This document shows positions 16,915-30,014 of a DNA stretch of 64,000 nucleotides, piece by piece (the stretch's first letter is position 1; each line of letters opens with the position of its first letter). Source of the DNA: Simplicispira sp. 125. GTDB lineage: Bacteria; Pseudomonadota; Gammaproteobacteria; Burkholderiales; Burkholderiaceae_C. Both the position numbers and the translations under genes were made by a program. The notes beneath the pieces are model-generated. The model did no database searches. It saw only the letters and a list, made by a program, of their open reading frames with translations, and was not told the origin of the DNA. Location of the stretch: the NCBI RefSeq assembly GCF_003096555.1, contig NZ_QEKM01000001.1, positions 1,798,001 to 1,862,000 on the forward strand. Direction: 5' to 3'.

Positions 16915-18825
16915 ATGCCGCTGCAACGTACCCTGCTGAACCACATTCTGGAATGGCCGCGCGCCGCCAAACGTCTGTTCGTCGTGGCGATGGACGCCGT
17001 CATGGGCCTGCTGGCCATGTGGCTGGCCTTCTCCCTGCGCCTCGAAACCCTGCACCAGCCCGAAGGAATGCAGTGGCTGGTGTACGCCCTGGGCCCGATG
17101 TTGGCTTTTCCGATCTTCGTCAACCTGGGGCTGTACCGCGCCATTTTTCGCTATACCGGCATCCACGCCCTCATCACCACCGGAAGGGCCGTGGCGCTGT
17201 ATGGCGTGCTGCTGATGAGCATCCTTTTGATCGCCCAGTGGGAGGGGGTTCCCCGCAGCGTGGGAGCCCTTCAGCCGCTGATGTTCCTGCTACTGGTGGG
17301 CGCCAGCCGTGCACTGGGCTGGCTGTGGCTGGCCGGGCGCCCTGGCACAGCTTCGCAGCGGTTGCTGATCTACGGTGCGGGCAGTGCAGGCGCACAAACG
17401 GCGGCGGGCCTGGGCGGCATGCACCAGTATCTGCTGCAAGGATTTGTGGATGACGACACTACCAAAATAGGCAGCAGCATCAACGGTGTACGCGTCTACG
17501 CCCCGCAGTCCTTGCCTGAAGTCGTACAGCAATTGGGGGTGACGGATGTGCTGTTGGCCATTCCTAGTTCAAGCCGCCAGCGCAGGCGCGAGATCATCGA
17601 AAATCTGCATGACCTGCCCGTGCGCATCCGCACCCTGCCTGGCCTGTCCGATCTGGCCAGCGGGCGTGTCACGGTGGCTGACTTCCAGGACCTGGACATC
17701 GAGGACCTGGTGGGCCGGGAGCCCGTGGCTCCAATGCCGGGCTTGCTCGGTCGCAACCTTGCGGGACAGGTTGTCATGGTGACCGGCGCAGGCGGGAGCA
17801 TTGGCAGCGAGCTGTGCCGCCAGATCGTGCAAGAAGGGCCTGCCCGGCTGCTGCTGGTCGATCACAGTGAATTTGCGCTCTATCGCATCCACCACGAGCT
17901 GCAAGCGCTGTGCGAACAAGGTGCCCACAGCTGCACACTGTTCCCCCTGCTGGCCAGCGTGGGCGACGCGCACCGCATGGCCGACATCTGCCGGGCCTAC
18001 CGCCCGGGCTCGATCTACCATGCGGCCGCCTACAAGCATGTCCCCATGGTCGAGGCCAACGCGGGCGAGGGCATTTTGAACAACGTGTTCGGCACGCTGA
18101 ACATGGTGCACATGGCCCTGGAACATGGAGCGCAGCATTTTGTTCTGGTATCCACAGACAAGGCGGTAAGGCCCACCAACATCATGGGTGCCAGCAAGCG
18201 TGTGGCCGAAATGATCCTGCAGGCCATCGCGGCATCCAGCCACGCCCCCTTTGACGCCACCGCCGCGGCGCCATGGCACTGCACGACCCGTTTTTCCATG
18301 GTGCGTTTCGGCAACGTGCTGGGATCGAGCGGTAGCGTAATCCCCCTGTTCCGCCGCCAGATCGCCGCAGGCGGCCCGGTCACGGTCACGCACCCCGACG
18401 TCACACGCTACTTCATGACAATCCCCGAAGCCGCACAATTGGTACTGCAGGCCGGCACCATGGCCGAGGGTGGTGATCTGTTCCTGCTCGACATGGGCGA
18501 GCCCATCCGCATCGTCGATCTGGCCCGGCGCATGGTGGCGCTGTCGGGTCTGACGGTGCGCGACGCGCAACACCCCGGCGGCGACATCGCCATCGAATTC
18601 ACCGGCCTGCGCCCCGGTGAAAAACTGTATGAAGAATTGCTGATCAGCGACCACCCCATACCCACGGCGCACCCGCGCATTCTGCGGGCGCGTGAGGAAT
18701 ACCGTTCGTGGCCCGATTTACACGTGCTGCTGCAATCCTTGCACGATGCCGCGCGCAGCGGCGATGACATAGCCATGAAGCATTTGCTCACTCAACTTGT
18801 GCCCGGCTATCAACCAAAAACCTAG
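16915..18825 (+). CDS. WbpM/CapD-type nucleotide-sugar 4,6-dehydratase
   Basis: The protein is 636 residues. Its N-terminal third has about four membrane helices (from WLAFSLRLE onward). A first Rossmann motif (YGAGSAGAQTAAGL) is near 145, and the catalytic SDR domain starts at VTGAGGSIGSELCRQI near 288. STDKAVRPTNIMGASKR near 417 holds the active-site residues of this family. Homologues (WbpM, FlaA1-like, PglF) convert UDP-GlcNAc to a 4-keto-6-deoxy sugar at the membrane. The start 16915 lies seven bases after the LON-domain gene. Here it probably supplies the keto sugar for the aminotransferase at 28806; the exact sugar is inferred. Confidence 0.9.
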   Translation: MPLQRTLLNHILEWPRAAKRLFVVAMDAVMGLLAMWLAFSLRLETLHQPEGMQWLVYALGPMLAFPIFVNLGLYRAIFRYTGIHALITTGRAVALYGVLLMSILLIAQWEGVPRSVGALQPLMFLLLVGASRALGWLWLAGRPGTASQRLLIYGAGSAGAQTAAGLGGMHQYLLQGFVDDDTTKIGSSINGVRVYAPQSLPEVVQQLGVTDVLLAIPSSSRQRRREIIENLHDLPVRIRTLPGLSDLASGRVTVADFQDLDIEDLVGREPVAPMPGLLGRNLAGQVVMVTGAGGSIGSELCRQIVQEGPARLLLVDHSEFALYRIHHELQALCEQGAHSCTLFPLLASVGDAHRMADICRAYRPGSIYHAAAYKHVPMVEANAGEGILNNVFGTLNMVHMALEHGAQHFVLVSTDKAVRPTNIMGASKRVAEMILQAIAASSHAPFDATAAAPWHCTTRFSMVRFGNVLGSSGSVIPLFRRQIAAGGPVTVTHPDVTRYFMTIPEAAQLVLQAGTMAEGGDLFLLDMGEPIRIVDLARRMVALSGLTVRDAQHPGGDIAIEFTGLRPGEKLYEELLISDHPIPTAHPRILRAREEYRSWPDLHVLLQSLHDAARSGDDIAMKHLLTQLVPGYQPKT

Positions 18826-18833
18826 ACCAGTCC

Positions 18834-21686
<2,853 letters not shown>

Positions 21687-21690
21687 AGCC

Positions 21691-22791
21691 ATGATCGAAT
21701 TCATTGACCTCAAAGCCCAGCAAGCCCGCATCAAGAACCAAATCGATGCCGCCATTGCTGGCGTGCTGCAGCATGGCCAATACATTCTTGGCCCCGAGGT
21801 GTACGAGCTGGAAGAAAAACTGGCCACTTACACCGGCGCCCGCTACTGCATCACCGTGGCCAACGGCACAGACGCCCTGCAAATTGCCCAGATGGCGCTG
21901 GGCATAGGTCCTGGCGATGAAGTCATTACCCCCGGTTTCAACTACATTGCCACTGCGGAAACCGCTGCCCTGCTGGGGGCCAGGCCGGTGTATGTGGATA
22001 TCGATCCACGCACCTATAACCTAGATCCTGAGTTACTCGAAGCCGCCATCACACCGGCAACCCGTGCCATCATCCCCGTGAGCCTGTATGGTCAGTGCGC
22101 CGACTTTGATGCCATCAATGCCATTGCAGCGCGGCACGGCATCCCGGTAATTGAAGATGCAGCACAAAGCTTTGGCGCCATCTACAAGGGGCGAAAAAGC
22201 TGCAATCTCACAGGCATTGCATGCACCAGTTTTTTTCCGAGCAAGCCGCTGGGCTGCTATGGGGATGGCGGCGCCCTCTTCACCAACGACGATGCACTGG
22301 CCAAGGTGCTGCGCCAGATTGCCCGCCACGGTCAGGACCGCCGCTACCACCATGTTCGTGTGGGTGTGAACAGCCGCCTGGACACCTTGCAGGCGGCTAT
22401 CTTGCTGGTCAAGCTGCGGATATTTGATGAAGAGATGGCATTGCGCCAGCAAGTGGCCGCGCGCTACACCCACCTGCTCAACGAAGCGGGTATCAGCACC
22501 ACGCCTGACATCGCGCCGTACAACCAGAGTGCGTGGGCGCAATACACCATTCAGGTTCCAGCGCGCGAACAAGTGCAAGAACGCCTCAAGGCCGCCGGCA
22601 TACCCACCGCCGTGCACTACCCTATTCCACTTAACAAGCAGCCTGCGGTGGCCGACGCCGCAGCCCTGCTTCCGGTTGGAAATACAGTGGCACAGCGTGT
22701 ACTGAGCCTACCAATGCATTCCTATCTGAGCGATGGGCAGGTCGCCAACATTGTGCAGAATCTAAGAGGAATCGCAGGCATAAGGCTATGA
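21691..22791 (+). CDS. wbpE: PLP-dependent UDP-3-keto-sugar aminotransferase
   Basis: WbpE transfers an amino group from glutamate to the 3-keto uronic sugar, giving the substrate of WbpD and the 2-oxoglutarate used by WbpB. The 366-residue DegT/DnrJ/EryC1-fold protein starts MIEFIDLKAQQARIK. It has ANGTDALQIAQMALGI near 54 and EDAAQSFGA near 155. The PLP lysine is in SFFPSKPLGCYGDGG near 184. The downstream gap of 82 bases to the flippase gene suggests a unit boundary. Confidence 0.95.
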   Translation: MIEFIDLKAQQARIKNQIDAAIAGVLQHGQYILGPEVYELEEKLATYTGARYCITVANGTDALQIAQMALGIGPGDEVITPGFNYIATAETAALLGARPVYVDIDPRTYNLDPELLEAAITPATRAIIPVSLYGQCADFDAINAIAARHGIPVIEDAAQSFGAIYKGRKSCNLTGIACTSFFPSKPLGCYGDGGALFTNDDALAKVLRQIARHGQDRRYHHVRVGVNSRLDTLQAAILLVKLRIFDEEMALRQQVAARYTHLLNEAGISTTPDIAPYNQSAWAQYTIQVPAREQVQERLKAAGIPTAVHYPIPLNKQPAVADAAALLPVGNTVAQRVLSLPMHSYLSDGQVANIVQNLRGIAGIRL

Positions 22792-22873
22792 AGACGGAGA
22801 ACCCCGCTCTCCACAGCATTCCCTTCGCAAAGAGGACCCGTGGTGTGGAGTACGAGCACCGACAAAAAATCCT

Positions 22874-24148
22874 ATGAGCTTGGTTCACTTTCTCCGGCGC
22901 CTACGCATCTCTGCGGTACTGCGCTCGGTAGGCTGGCAAATGCTAGGCTCGGCAGCTACGCTGGGTACTGCCTTGTGGATTTCCTGGAACCAGGGTCTTG
23001 AAGCGCAGGGTGAATTCGGCTTAGCCAAAAGCTGGTTCGACGCCGCAGCAGCGATAGCTGCATTGGGCTTGCCGCATGGCCTGCTGCACTTGATGTACCG
23101 GTGCGGCATCAGCGCCCACCAAGTGCTGCCATGGATACACCGCATTCTCACGGTGGCTGCAATCCTGTGTCTGCCCACGGCCGCGGTTGCAGCTGCGCTT
23201 GGTCAACAGACGTCGGCCTTGGTTTTGGCATCCCTGCCTTTCGCGATTGCGCACCTCCTCGCACGCTCCTGGTTATTGCGCGAGCGAGGCGAGGAAGTAT
23301 TCGGGGTCATTACCGCAATGCCGGCGCTCGTGCTGCTTGCCGCCGTTTTGCTCGGCGGCCCACACTACGCATGGCTACTGCTCGGCACGGCATGCATCGC
23401 CGGTACGACAAGTCTCTTACTGGTTGCGCAAACGGTACGCAGAGCTCGGGCAACGGCAGGTATCCATACAGGTAACGCCCTGGAAACCATATCCCCACGC
23501 ACAGCAACAGGTAAAAATTTGCCGGCCGCCTCAACTCCGATGCTTCGTCGCGAATTGTGGTTCTCAAGCCTGCAAATATGGATGCAGGCTGCACTCGGTG
23601 GAGCATTGCCCGCAGGACTGCTCAGCATTGTGGCGCAGTTCGGCCAAACACAGCGCGCACTCGGAGAAACCTCCTTGGGACTGCAAATTTACCAAGTGTT
23701 CACTGTACTCGCTGGCTACGTTGCCCCCCTCTTGTTCCATAGGATTGCCGGCCATAGGGCCTCGACTGGGCTGGATGCAACGGCGTTATCCACGCGCAGC
23801 TGCCAGGCACTGTGGTCCCTCAGCACCATCCTTGTACTGTCAATGCTTGTCGGAGTGGCACTGCAACCCAATGCGCTGTGGCCCGCCATCGGGTTGATGA
23901 GCCTGGCAGGCGCCGCCGCGGTGGCGGCCCGTCTGCACAGTACCGTGCTGCTTGCACGCAGCGAATATTTCGAATTAAGTCTGCAGGCGACTTCGCGATT
24001 GCTGCTGGCATTGCTGGCGACGGTGTTGGCCCTCAGGTTCGTGCCCGCGTTGGTTGCCGTCAGTGTCGCCTTGTTACTGACCGAAGGGCTCACCTGGTGG
24101 CGCTCTGCCCGCCAGGCGGGACGCATTCAAGCGACAACGCTGACATAA
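22874..24148 (+). CDS. Wzx-like polysaccharide flippase / multi-spanning membrane protein
   Basis: A 424-residue, strongly hydrophobic protein with roughly twelve predicted membrane helices, starting with a basic segment (FLRRLRISAVLRSVGW). Topology, length and position among glycosyltransferases fit the MATE/Wzx family that flips lipid-linked repeat units across the inner membrane. I see no specific diagnostic motif, so the call rests on context. It is preceded by an 82-base gap and its base composition is more mixed than that of core genes. Confidence 0.6.
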   Translation: MSLVHFLRRLRISAVLRSVGWQMLGSAATLGTALWISWNQGLEAQGEFGLAKSWFDAAAAIAALGLPHGLLHLMYRCGISAHQVLPWIHRILTVAAILCLPTAAVAAALGQQTSALVLASLPFAIAHLLARSWLLRERGEEVFGVITAMPALVLLAAVLLGGPHYAWLLLGTACIAGTTSLLLVAQTVRRARATAGIHTGNALETISPRTATGKNLPAASTPMLRRELWFSSLQIWMQAALGGALPAGLLSIVAQFGQTQRALGETSLGLQIYQVFTVLAGYVAPLLFHRIAGHRASTGLDATALSTRSCQALWSLSTILVLSMLVGVALQPNALWPAIGLMSLAGAAAVAARLHSTVLLARSEYFELSLQATSRLLLALLATVLALRFVPALVAVSVALLLTEGLTWWRSARQAGRIQATTLT

Positions 24149-24176
24149 CAGTCCACTTACAACATACGCACATCCA

Positions 24177-25430
24177 ATGAGCATCGCTCGCCACCTGGTA
24201 TTTTTCACCACCAACTACCCGTTCACCTACACCGGCGGGGAAACCATGTTTGTGCACCCTGAAATGCCTCACTTGGCATCGGAGTTCGCACGGGAAGGAG
24301 TGACAGTGGTACCACTGCACAACACAGGCTCGCAACTGCCATTGCCACCTGGCGTGCGCGTGGACCAAGGCCTGGCAACAAGCTGGAAACGCCAAAAGCT
24401 TTGGCACTACCTACGTGCGGCATCGTGGCCAGGCTTCGTTCCCGAGTTGTGGCTCGGCTGGCAACAAGGCGGCTGGGTCGGTGCTGCCAGGGTCTGGCGC
24501 TGGACCGCTGTCGCACGGTGCACATGGCTTTGGCTGCGCACTTTTGCACCAGCGAATGGGCAGCCGCTGCTACTCTACACCTACTGGCGCGGCGGGCAAA
24601 CCGTGGCCGCTGCGCGCTATGCCGCAAAGCATGTCAGCCACGCCGTCGTGAGCCGCGTGCACCGTTATGAACTCTACGACGATGCGTTCACGCGCCCCTT
24701 CCAGCCCTGGACCTCGGTGTATCAACAGCTTCGGCGGGTGATACCCATCGCACAGCACGGCCTAGACTACTTGCGACAGCAAGGTGTACCCGTGACGCAC
24801 CTGCTGCTGTCTCGGCTAGGCGTGTCGGCGCAACCGGTGCGCGCAGCCGCCTCCTCGGACGGCGTGGTAAGGCTGGTCTCATGCAGTTCCATTTCGCATG
24901 TCAAGCGTCTGACTTTCACTGCCCAGACCATCCAAGCGTTTGCGTTTGACTGCCCAGACCTACGCATCCGCTGGACCCACTTTGGCGATGGCCCGGAGCG
25001 CCCCCAACTGGAGGCTGCCCTGCGCACGGCGCCAGCGAACCTACAGGTCGATCTGCGTGGGCAGGTGGACAACGCGCAAGTGATACACCACTACGCAACC
25101 CAACCTGTAGATCTTTTTATCCTTCTTAGTCGCAGCGAAGGCCTGCCCGTTTCTATTCAGGAAGCATTGTCCATGGGCATTCCCGTGCTTGCCACTGACG
25201 TGGGGGGCGTATCGGAAGCCTTGGACGTAAACGGCGAAAATGTTGGCCTGCTTGCGCTGGAAAACGGCATTGATATTGCAGCACGGCATTTGCGTACTTT
25301 GCTGGTGGACACCCCTGCAGAACGGCAGATCCAGCGACGCGAAGCAGCCTGGAACTGCTGGGCCGAACGCTTCAATGCAATGAAAAATCACCGCGCTCTG
25401 GCGCAAGCCCTTCATAACGAACTGGACTAG
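24177..25430 (+). CDS. GT4-family glycosyltransferase
   Basis: The 417-residue protein has the GT-B architecture: an N-terminal half starting FFTTNYPFTYTGGETMFV and a C-terminal donor-binding half. The conserved SRSEGLPVSIQEALSMGIPV near residues 318-337 contains the E-x7-E motif, then ATDVGGVSE. GT4 enzymes are retaining sugar transferases on the cytoplasmic face. It lies 28 bases after the flippase gene and 6 before a methyltransferase. The sugar and acceptor are not predictable. Confidence 0.85.
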   Translation: MSIARHLVFFTTNYPFTYTGGETMFVHPEMPHLASEFAREGVTVVPLHNTGSQLPLPPGVRVDQGLATSWKRQKLWHYLRAASWPGFVPELWLGWQQGGWVGAARVWRWTAVARCTWLWLRTFAPANGQPLLLYTYWRGGQTVAAARYAAKHVSHAVVSRVHRYELYDDAFTRPFQPWTSVYQQLRRVIPIAQHGLDYLRQQGVPVTHLLLSRLGVSAQPVRAAASSDGVVRLVSCSSISHVKRLTFTAQTIQAFAFDCPDLRIRWTHFGDGPERPQLEAALRTAPANLQVDLRGQVDNAQVIHHYATQPVDLFILLSRSEGLPVSIQEALSMGIPVLATDVGGVSEALDVNGENVGLLALENGIDIAARHLRTLLVDTPAERQIQRREAAWNCWAERFNAMKNHRALAQALHNELD

Positions 25431-25436
25431 GAACGC

Positions 25437-26141
25437 ATGAACCTTGATGCGGAAACATTGGACTACCTTCACGGTCGGCAGTTCTCAAACGGACATGTCT
25501 TTGACCTCGGCAACAAAGGGCCTGCCCTGCGCCGCAGCGATCGTTTGCTGCAACTGGCCCAAGGCCAGCGCTTATTGCATGTGGGCTGCTGCGATCACCT
25601 GCAGCTCATCCAAGGCAAGCGCGCGCGCGGTCTGTACCTGCATGAAAATCTCTGCCGCGTTGCTACGCAATGTGTGGGCATTGACACGAATACAGAAGGT
25701 GTCGCGCTGCTGCGCAGCACTGGATTCCCAGAAACCTATACCCCCGACGATGCTCCGCTATGCAGCGTTGTGGATGGCCAGCCACAAGCCTACGACCTCT
25801 GCTTGCTTGCCGACGTGATCGAGCATGTAGGCAATCCAGTCGAATTCCTCTCTGGTATGAGGCGCTACCAATTTAAGCGCCTCATTGTCGTCACCCCCAA
25901 CGCCTTTCGCTGGCGCAACAGTTTTCCCGGTGGAGAGGCCATCAACACCGATCATCGCTTCTGGTTCACGCCGTACACACTATGCAAAGTGCTCGTGGAC
26001 GCCGGCTACGAGCCGCAGCGCGTCGAGTTGTGCCACGGCGACTACGCCAGTTGGCGCGGTGCAGCGGCAGCCAAGTTGCTGGGGCGAATTCCACGGTGGC
26101 GCGACACGCTGCTCATTGAAGCAATAAATCAGACAGACTGA
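25437..26141 (+). CDS. Class I SAM-dependent methyltransferase, polysaccharide-cluster type
   Basis: A 234-residue protein with an unusual motif I, LLHVGCCDHLQLI near residues 44-56, in place of the usual GxGxG loop. GIDTNTEGVALLRSTGF near 80 and LADVIEHVGNPVEFL near 123 are motifs II and IV of the class I fold. Proteins with a GCxDH loop are common in polysaccharide loci. It may methylate a sugar or nucleotide sugar. It is packed tightly between a glycosyltransferase and a second methyltransferase. Confidence 0.75.
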   Translation: MNLDAETLDYLHGRQFSNGHVFDLGNKGPALRRSDRLLQLAQGQRLLHVGCCDHLQLIQGKRARGLYLHENLCRVATQCVGIDTNTEGVALLRSTGFPETYTPDDAPLCSVVDGQPQAYDLCLLADVIEHVGNPVEFLSGMRRYQFKRLIVVTPNAFRWRNSFPGGEAINTDHRFWFTPYTLCKVLVDAGYEPQRVELCHGDYASWRGAAAAKLLGRIPRWRDTLLIEAINQTD

Positions 26142-26146
26142 GATTC

Positions 26147-26887
26147 ATGCGAAACGAAACAATTTGGCGCCCCACCAAATACGTGCAGCGTAGTGGCCGC
26201 TGGCGTACCAGCCTCAACCCAAAAGAGGTAGGAGTGGGCTCACGCTTGATTTCAGACGCTGTAGCAAAGCGATATGACGAGCATCTCGCCAGCTGCGCTC
26301 ATGGACGCCTGCTCGACCTGGGTTGCGGTAAGGCACCGCTGTACGGCATCTACCGAAGCTTGGTGACGAACGTCACATGCTGCGACTGGACAGAAGATGC
26401 TCACGTTGACGTGGTGAGTGATTTGGCACAACCGCTGCCCTTTGCCGATGGCGCGTTTGACACCATCATCTTGTCCGATGTGCTGGAGCATGCGCCTGAT
26501 CCAGCACTTGTCTGGCGAGAAATGTCCCGGGTGCTCTCGCCCGGTGGGCACATCGTGATGAACGTGCCATTCTTTTATTGGCTGCACGCTCATCCTCACG
26601 ATTTTTACCGCTTTACCGAGTTCGCACTCGCCAGATTCTCTGCCGTTAATGGACTGAATCTGCTACGCCTGGATCCACTTGGTGGGGTTGTGGAGGTATG
26701 GGCCGATCTTCATGCGAAGCTGCTAGCACACATACCGATCGTAGGCACCCTACTTGCAACCGTGCTACAGATAGCGATTGGACTCTGGGGACACTATCGC
26801 TGGGGCGAACACATTGCCAAAGTGTCTGCACGCCATTTCCCACTCGGTTACTTTGTCATTGCCCAAAAGCCTGCAAGTGCCAATTGA
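26147..26887 (+). CDS. Class I SAM-dependent methyltransferase
   Basis: A 246-residue protein with a clear SAM motif I (LLDLGCGKAPLYG near residue 56), an acidic residue after strand 2 (DWTEDAHVDVVSDL), and ILSDVLEHAPDP near 106, as in Methyltransf_11 proteins. The C-terminal half contains hydrophobic stretches (LLAHIPIVGTLLATVLQIAIG shortened here to its core) that could contact the membrane. It lies five bases after the previous methyltransferase and three before the next glycosyltransferase. Confidence 0.82.
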   Translation: MRNETIWRPTKYVQRSGRWRTSLNPKEVGVGSRLISDAVAKRYDEHLASCAHGRLLDLGCGKAPLYGIYRSLVTNVTCCDWTEDAHVDVVSDLAQPLPFADGAFDTIILSDVLEHAPDPALVWREMSRVLSPGGHIVMNVPFFYWLHAHPHDFYRFTEFALARFSAVNGLNLLRLDPLGGVVEVWADLHAKLLAHIPIVGTLLATVLQIAIGLWGHYRWGEHIAKVSARHFPLGYFVIAQKPASAN

Positions 26888-26890
26888 CCC

Positions 26891-28117
26891 ATGACCCGTC
26901 AACTAAACATCCTCTACCTTAACCACTACGCCGGCACCCCGTCGCTGGGCATGGAATACCGCCCCTATTACCTGGCCCGCGAATGGGTGCGCGCCGGGCA
27001 CTCGGTAACGGTGGTCGCAGCCAATTTTTCGCATGTGCGCGCGCGCCAGCCGCAGGCCGGGCAGGAAAAAGTGGACGGCGTCACCTACCACTGGCTACCT
27101 ACACCCGGCTACCAAGGCAACGGCCTGGGTCGCGTCAAGAACATCTGGAGCTTTCTGCGCCAGGTGTGGCAACTGGCGCCCGCGCTGGTGGCGGCTTGCC
27201 AGCCCGATGTAGTTATTGCATCCAGCACCTACCCCATGGACATTTGGGTGGCGAGCCGCTTGGCCCGGCTAGCGGGGGCACGGCTGGTGTATGAGGTGCA
27301 TGACCTATGGCCTGCCTCGCCCATGGAGCTTTCAGGCATGCCTTGGTGGCACCCCTTCATCTTGCTGTGCCAGAAAGCAGAAAACGATGCCTATCGCGAC
27401 GCAGACCGGGTGGTCTCCATGCTGCCCAACGTGGCCAGCCACATGGCGGCGCATGGGCTGGATTTGCACAAACTACACATCGTGCCCAACGGCATATCGC
27501 CGGAAGAATGGGGCGGCCCTGCCGAAGCGCTGCCAGACGCGCTGGCGGCGCACCTGCAATCACTGCGGGCCGCTCACCGCATAGTGGTGGGCTACGCGGG
27601 CTCGCATGGCGTGCCCAATGCGCTAGATGTTTTGCTGGATGCAGCGGCCTTGCTGCAACATGAAAACATGGCGTTCGTGCTAGTGGGCGACGGGCATGAA
27701 AAAGCGCGGCTGGCGCAACGTGTGCAGGCCGAGGGTCTGCACAACGTGCAGCTTTTTGCCCCGGTTTCCAAGGGTCAGATACCTTCTCTGCTGCAACAAC
27801 TGGACATTGCCTATATTGGCTGGAAGCGCGTTGCGCTGTACCGCTTTGGCATCGCCCCCAACAAGCTGATGGATTACATGATGGCAAGCTGCGCAATTTT
27901 GCACTCAGTCGAAGCGGGAAACGACCCGGTGATCGATGCGGACTGCGGCCTGACTGTTGCGCCGGAATCTGCGGCAGTGGTAGCGCAAGGGCTGCAGCGC
28001 CTAGCCAGCGCCACACCAGAGCAGCGCCAACAGATGGGCGAGCGCGGCAAAGCCTACGTGCTAGCGCACCACACGTACCCAGTGCTGGCCCGGCGCTTCA
28101 TCGAGGCCGTGGCATGA
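26891..28117 (+). CDS. GT4-family glycosyltransferase (WcaI-like)
   Basis: A 408-residue GT-B glycosyltransferase. It begins LNILYLNHYAGTPSLGMEYR, a start typical of WcaI-like transferases, continues with VVAANFSHVRARQP and YEVHDLWPASP near 136, and has FVLVGDGHEKARL near 258 in the donor-binding half. The stop overlaps the next methyltransferase start (ATGA). Donor and acceptor sugars are not predictable from sequence. Base composition returns to the GC-rich genome type from here on. Confidence 0.87.
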   Translation: MTRQLNILYLNHYAGTPSLGMEYRPYYLAREWVRAGHSVTVVAANFSHVRARQPQAGQEKVDGVTYHWLPTPGYQGNGLGRVKNIWSFLRQVWQLAPALVAACQPDVVIASSTYPMDIWVASRLARLAGARLVYEVHDLWPASPMELSGMPWWHPFILLCQKAENDAYRDADRVVSMLPNVASHMAAHGLDLHKLHIVPNGISPEEWGGPAEALPDALAAHLQSLRAAHRIVVGYAGSHGVPNALDVLLDAAALLQHENMAFVLVGDGHEKARLAQRVQAEGLHNVQLFAPVSKGQIPSLLQQLDIAYIGWKRVALYRFGIAPNKLMDYMMASCAILHSVEAGNDPVIDADCGLTVAPESAAVVAQGLQRLASATPEQRQQMGERGKAYVLAHHTYPVLARRFIEAVA

Positions 28118-28809
28118 ACCCTCTGGACGAACCCCAGGCCATTGCCGAGCGCTACACCCGCCGCACGGCCCATGATGACCGCTACAGCTTTTTGCGCCCC
28201 GAGGTTTGCCTGGGTGTGCAAGAGCGCCAGCGCGTGATATTGCAGTTGCTGCGCCAAAAGGGCATCACAGACTTGGCCCAACTGCGTTTACTAGAATTGG
28301 GCTGCGGCACGGGCGCCAACCTGCTGGAGTTTTTGCGTATGGGCTGCGCGCCCCAGCACCTGGCGGGCATCGAGCTGCTGCCAGACCGTTATGCCCAAGC
28401 ACGCCATATGCTGCCCGCAGCCGTGCGCTTGCAGCAAGGAGACGCCTTGCTGGCTGACGTGCCGCACGCATCGCAAGAGGTGGTGCTACTTTCTACGGTG
28501 TTCTCGTCGGTGCTCGACCAAGGTTTTCAGCAGCGGCTGGCAGCGACCCTGTGGCAATGGCTGCGCCCCGGCGGCGCCGTGCTCTGGTACGACTTCACCT
28601 ACAACAACCCGAGCAACCCGGATGTGCGCGGCGTGCCCTTGCGCCGGGTGCAGGCCCTGTTCCCGCAAGGGCGCATTACGTCGTGGCGGGTTACGCTGGC
28701 GCCGCCCCTGGCTCGTGCCGTGGTTCGCGTGCACCCTGCGCTCTACGGACTGTTCAATAGCATGCCGTGGCTGCGCACCCATATCCTCTGCTGGATCGAA
28801 AAAACATGA
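28114..28809 (+). CDS. Class I SAM-dependent methyltransferase
   Basis: A 231-residue protein with motif [17 protein letters not shown] near residue 62 and [20 protein letters not shown] near 107-125, as in small-molecule methyltransferases. This is the third methyltransferase of the locus. It overlaps the upstream glycosyltransferase and downstream aminotransferase by four bases each, so these three genes are translationally coupled. The target is unknown; O-methylation of a glycan residue is plausible. Confidence 0.82.
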   Translation: MNPLDEPQAIAERYTRRTAHDDRYSFLRPEVCLGVQERQRVILQLLRQKGITDLAQLRLLELGCGTGANLLEFLRMGCAPQHLAGIELLPDRYAQARHMLPAAVRLQQGDALLADVPHASQEVVLLSTVFSSVLDQGFQQRLAATLWQWLRPGGAVLWYDFTYNNPSNPDVRGVPLRRVQALFPQGRITSWRVTLAPPLARAVVRVHPALYGLFNSMPWLRTHILCWIEKT

Positions 28810-29963
28810 GCTTCACATTTCTCCCCTTCGCCCGCCCAGACATTGGCGATGCAGAAATCGCCGCTGTCACCCAAGCCCTGTGTTCGGGCTGGGTGACCAC
28901 CGGCCCCACAACGCACAAATTTGAGCAAGCCTTCACCGACTACCTGGGCGGCAGCGGCCTGCAGTCGATTGCCGTCAATTCGGCCACTGCGGGCTTGCAC
29001 CTTGCGCTGGAGGCCCTGGGCATCGGCCCGGGCGACGAGGTGATTGCCCCCACACTGACCTTCACCGCCACCGTGGAAGTAGTGCGCTACCTGGGCGCCG
29101 ATCCGGTGCTGGTGGACGTAGACCCGGTAACGTTGAACATTGACCCCGATGCCATCCGCGCCGCCATCACCCCGCGGACGAAGGCCATCATGCCGGTGCA
29201 CTACGCGGGCCTGGCCTGCCGCATGGATGAAATTTTGGCTATCGCACGTGAGCACAATCTGAAGGTGGTGGAAGACGCCGCCCACGCCCTGCCCACCACC
29301 TGGCAGGGCACGCTGGTGGGGCAGTTGCAGTCCGACGTGACGGTGTTCAGCTTCTACGCCAACAAGACCATCACCACTGGCGAAGGCGGCATGGCCGTGA
29401 CGCGCGACACCCAACTGGCCGAGCGCATGCGCGTGATGCGCCTGCACGGCATGAGCCGGGACGCCTTCGACCGCTTCAGCTCCAAAACCCCGGCGTGGTA
29501 CTACGAAATCGTGGCCCCCGGCTTCAAATACAACATGACCGACATCGCTGCGGCGATGGGCGTGGAGCAACTGGCACGGCTGCCGCAGTTCGTGCGGCGC
29601 CGCCAGCACCTGGCGGCACGCTACCAGGCGCAACTGGCAGACCTGCCCCTGGTGCTGCCCGCAGATGCTCCGGCGGGGGACGCGCATGCCTGGCACCTGT
29701 ACGTCGTGCGGCTGGCTCCCGGGGCGCGTGTCGGACGCGACGAGACCATCCAGGCGCTGTCAGACCGGGGCATTGGCACCAGCGTGCACTATGTGCCGCT
29801 GCACCGCCAGCCCTACTGGCGCGACCGCTACCAGCTCACCCCCGATATGTTCCCCCAGGCCGATGCGGCTTACCAGTCCATGATCAGCCTGCCCCTGTTC
29901 ACTGCCATGCAAGACGCCGACCAGGATCGCGTCATTGCGGCGCTGCATGAGGTGCTCGGCTAA
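28806..29963 (+). CDS. DegT/DnrJ/EryC1-family nucleotide-sugar aminotransferase
   Basis: The 385-residue PLP enzyme starts [15 protein letters not shown] and has [17 protein letters not shown], as in ArnB/PglE-type 4-aminotransferases. EDAAHALPT is near residue 158 and the PLP lysine is about residue 187 in [12 protein letters not shown]. It likely aminates the 4-keto-6-deoxy sugar made by the WbpM-type dehydratase of this locus. An earlier in-frame ATG at 28767 lies inside the preceding gene and is not needed. No PglD-like acetyltransferase follows it. Confidence 0.9.
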   Translation: MSFTFLPFARPDIGDAEIAAVTQALCSGWVTTGPTTHKFEQAFTDYLGGSGLQSIAVNSATAGLHLALEALGIGPGDEVIAPTLTFTATVEVVRYLGADPVLVDVDPVTLNIDPDAIRAAITPRTKAIMPVHYAGLACRMDEILAIAREHNLKVVEDAAHALPTTWQGTLVGQLQSDVTVFSFYANKTITTGEGGMAVTRDTQLAERMRVMRLHGMSRDAFDRFSSKTPAWYYEIVAPGFKYNMTDIAAAMGVEQLARLPQFVRRRQHLAARYQAQLADLPLVLPADAPAGDAHAWHLYVVRLAPGARVGRDETIQALSDRGIGTSVHYVPLHRQPYWRDRYQLTPDMFPQADAAYQSMISLPLFTAMQDADQDRVIAALHEVLG

Positions 29964-30014
29964 AACAGTGCCTGAGCCTCTCACGCACAGCGCATCCCTT
30001 CTGATCTGTTGGCC

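Noticed and set aside
29225-29260. Repeat-like string in the DegT gene (AATTTTGGCTATCGCACG)
   Set aside because: It encodes a normal DegT-family segment and lacks the inner palindromic arms.
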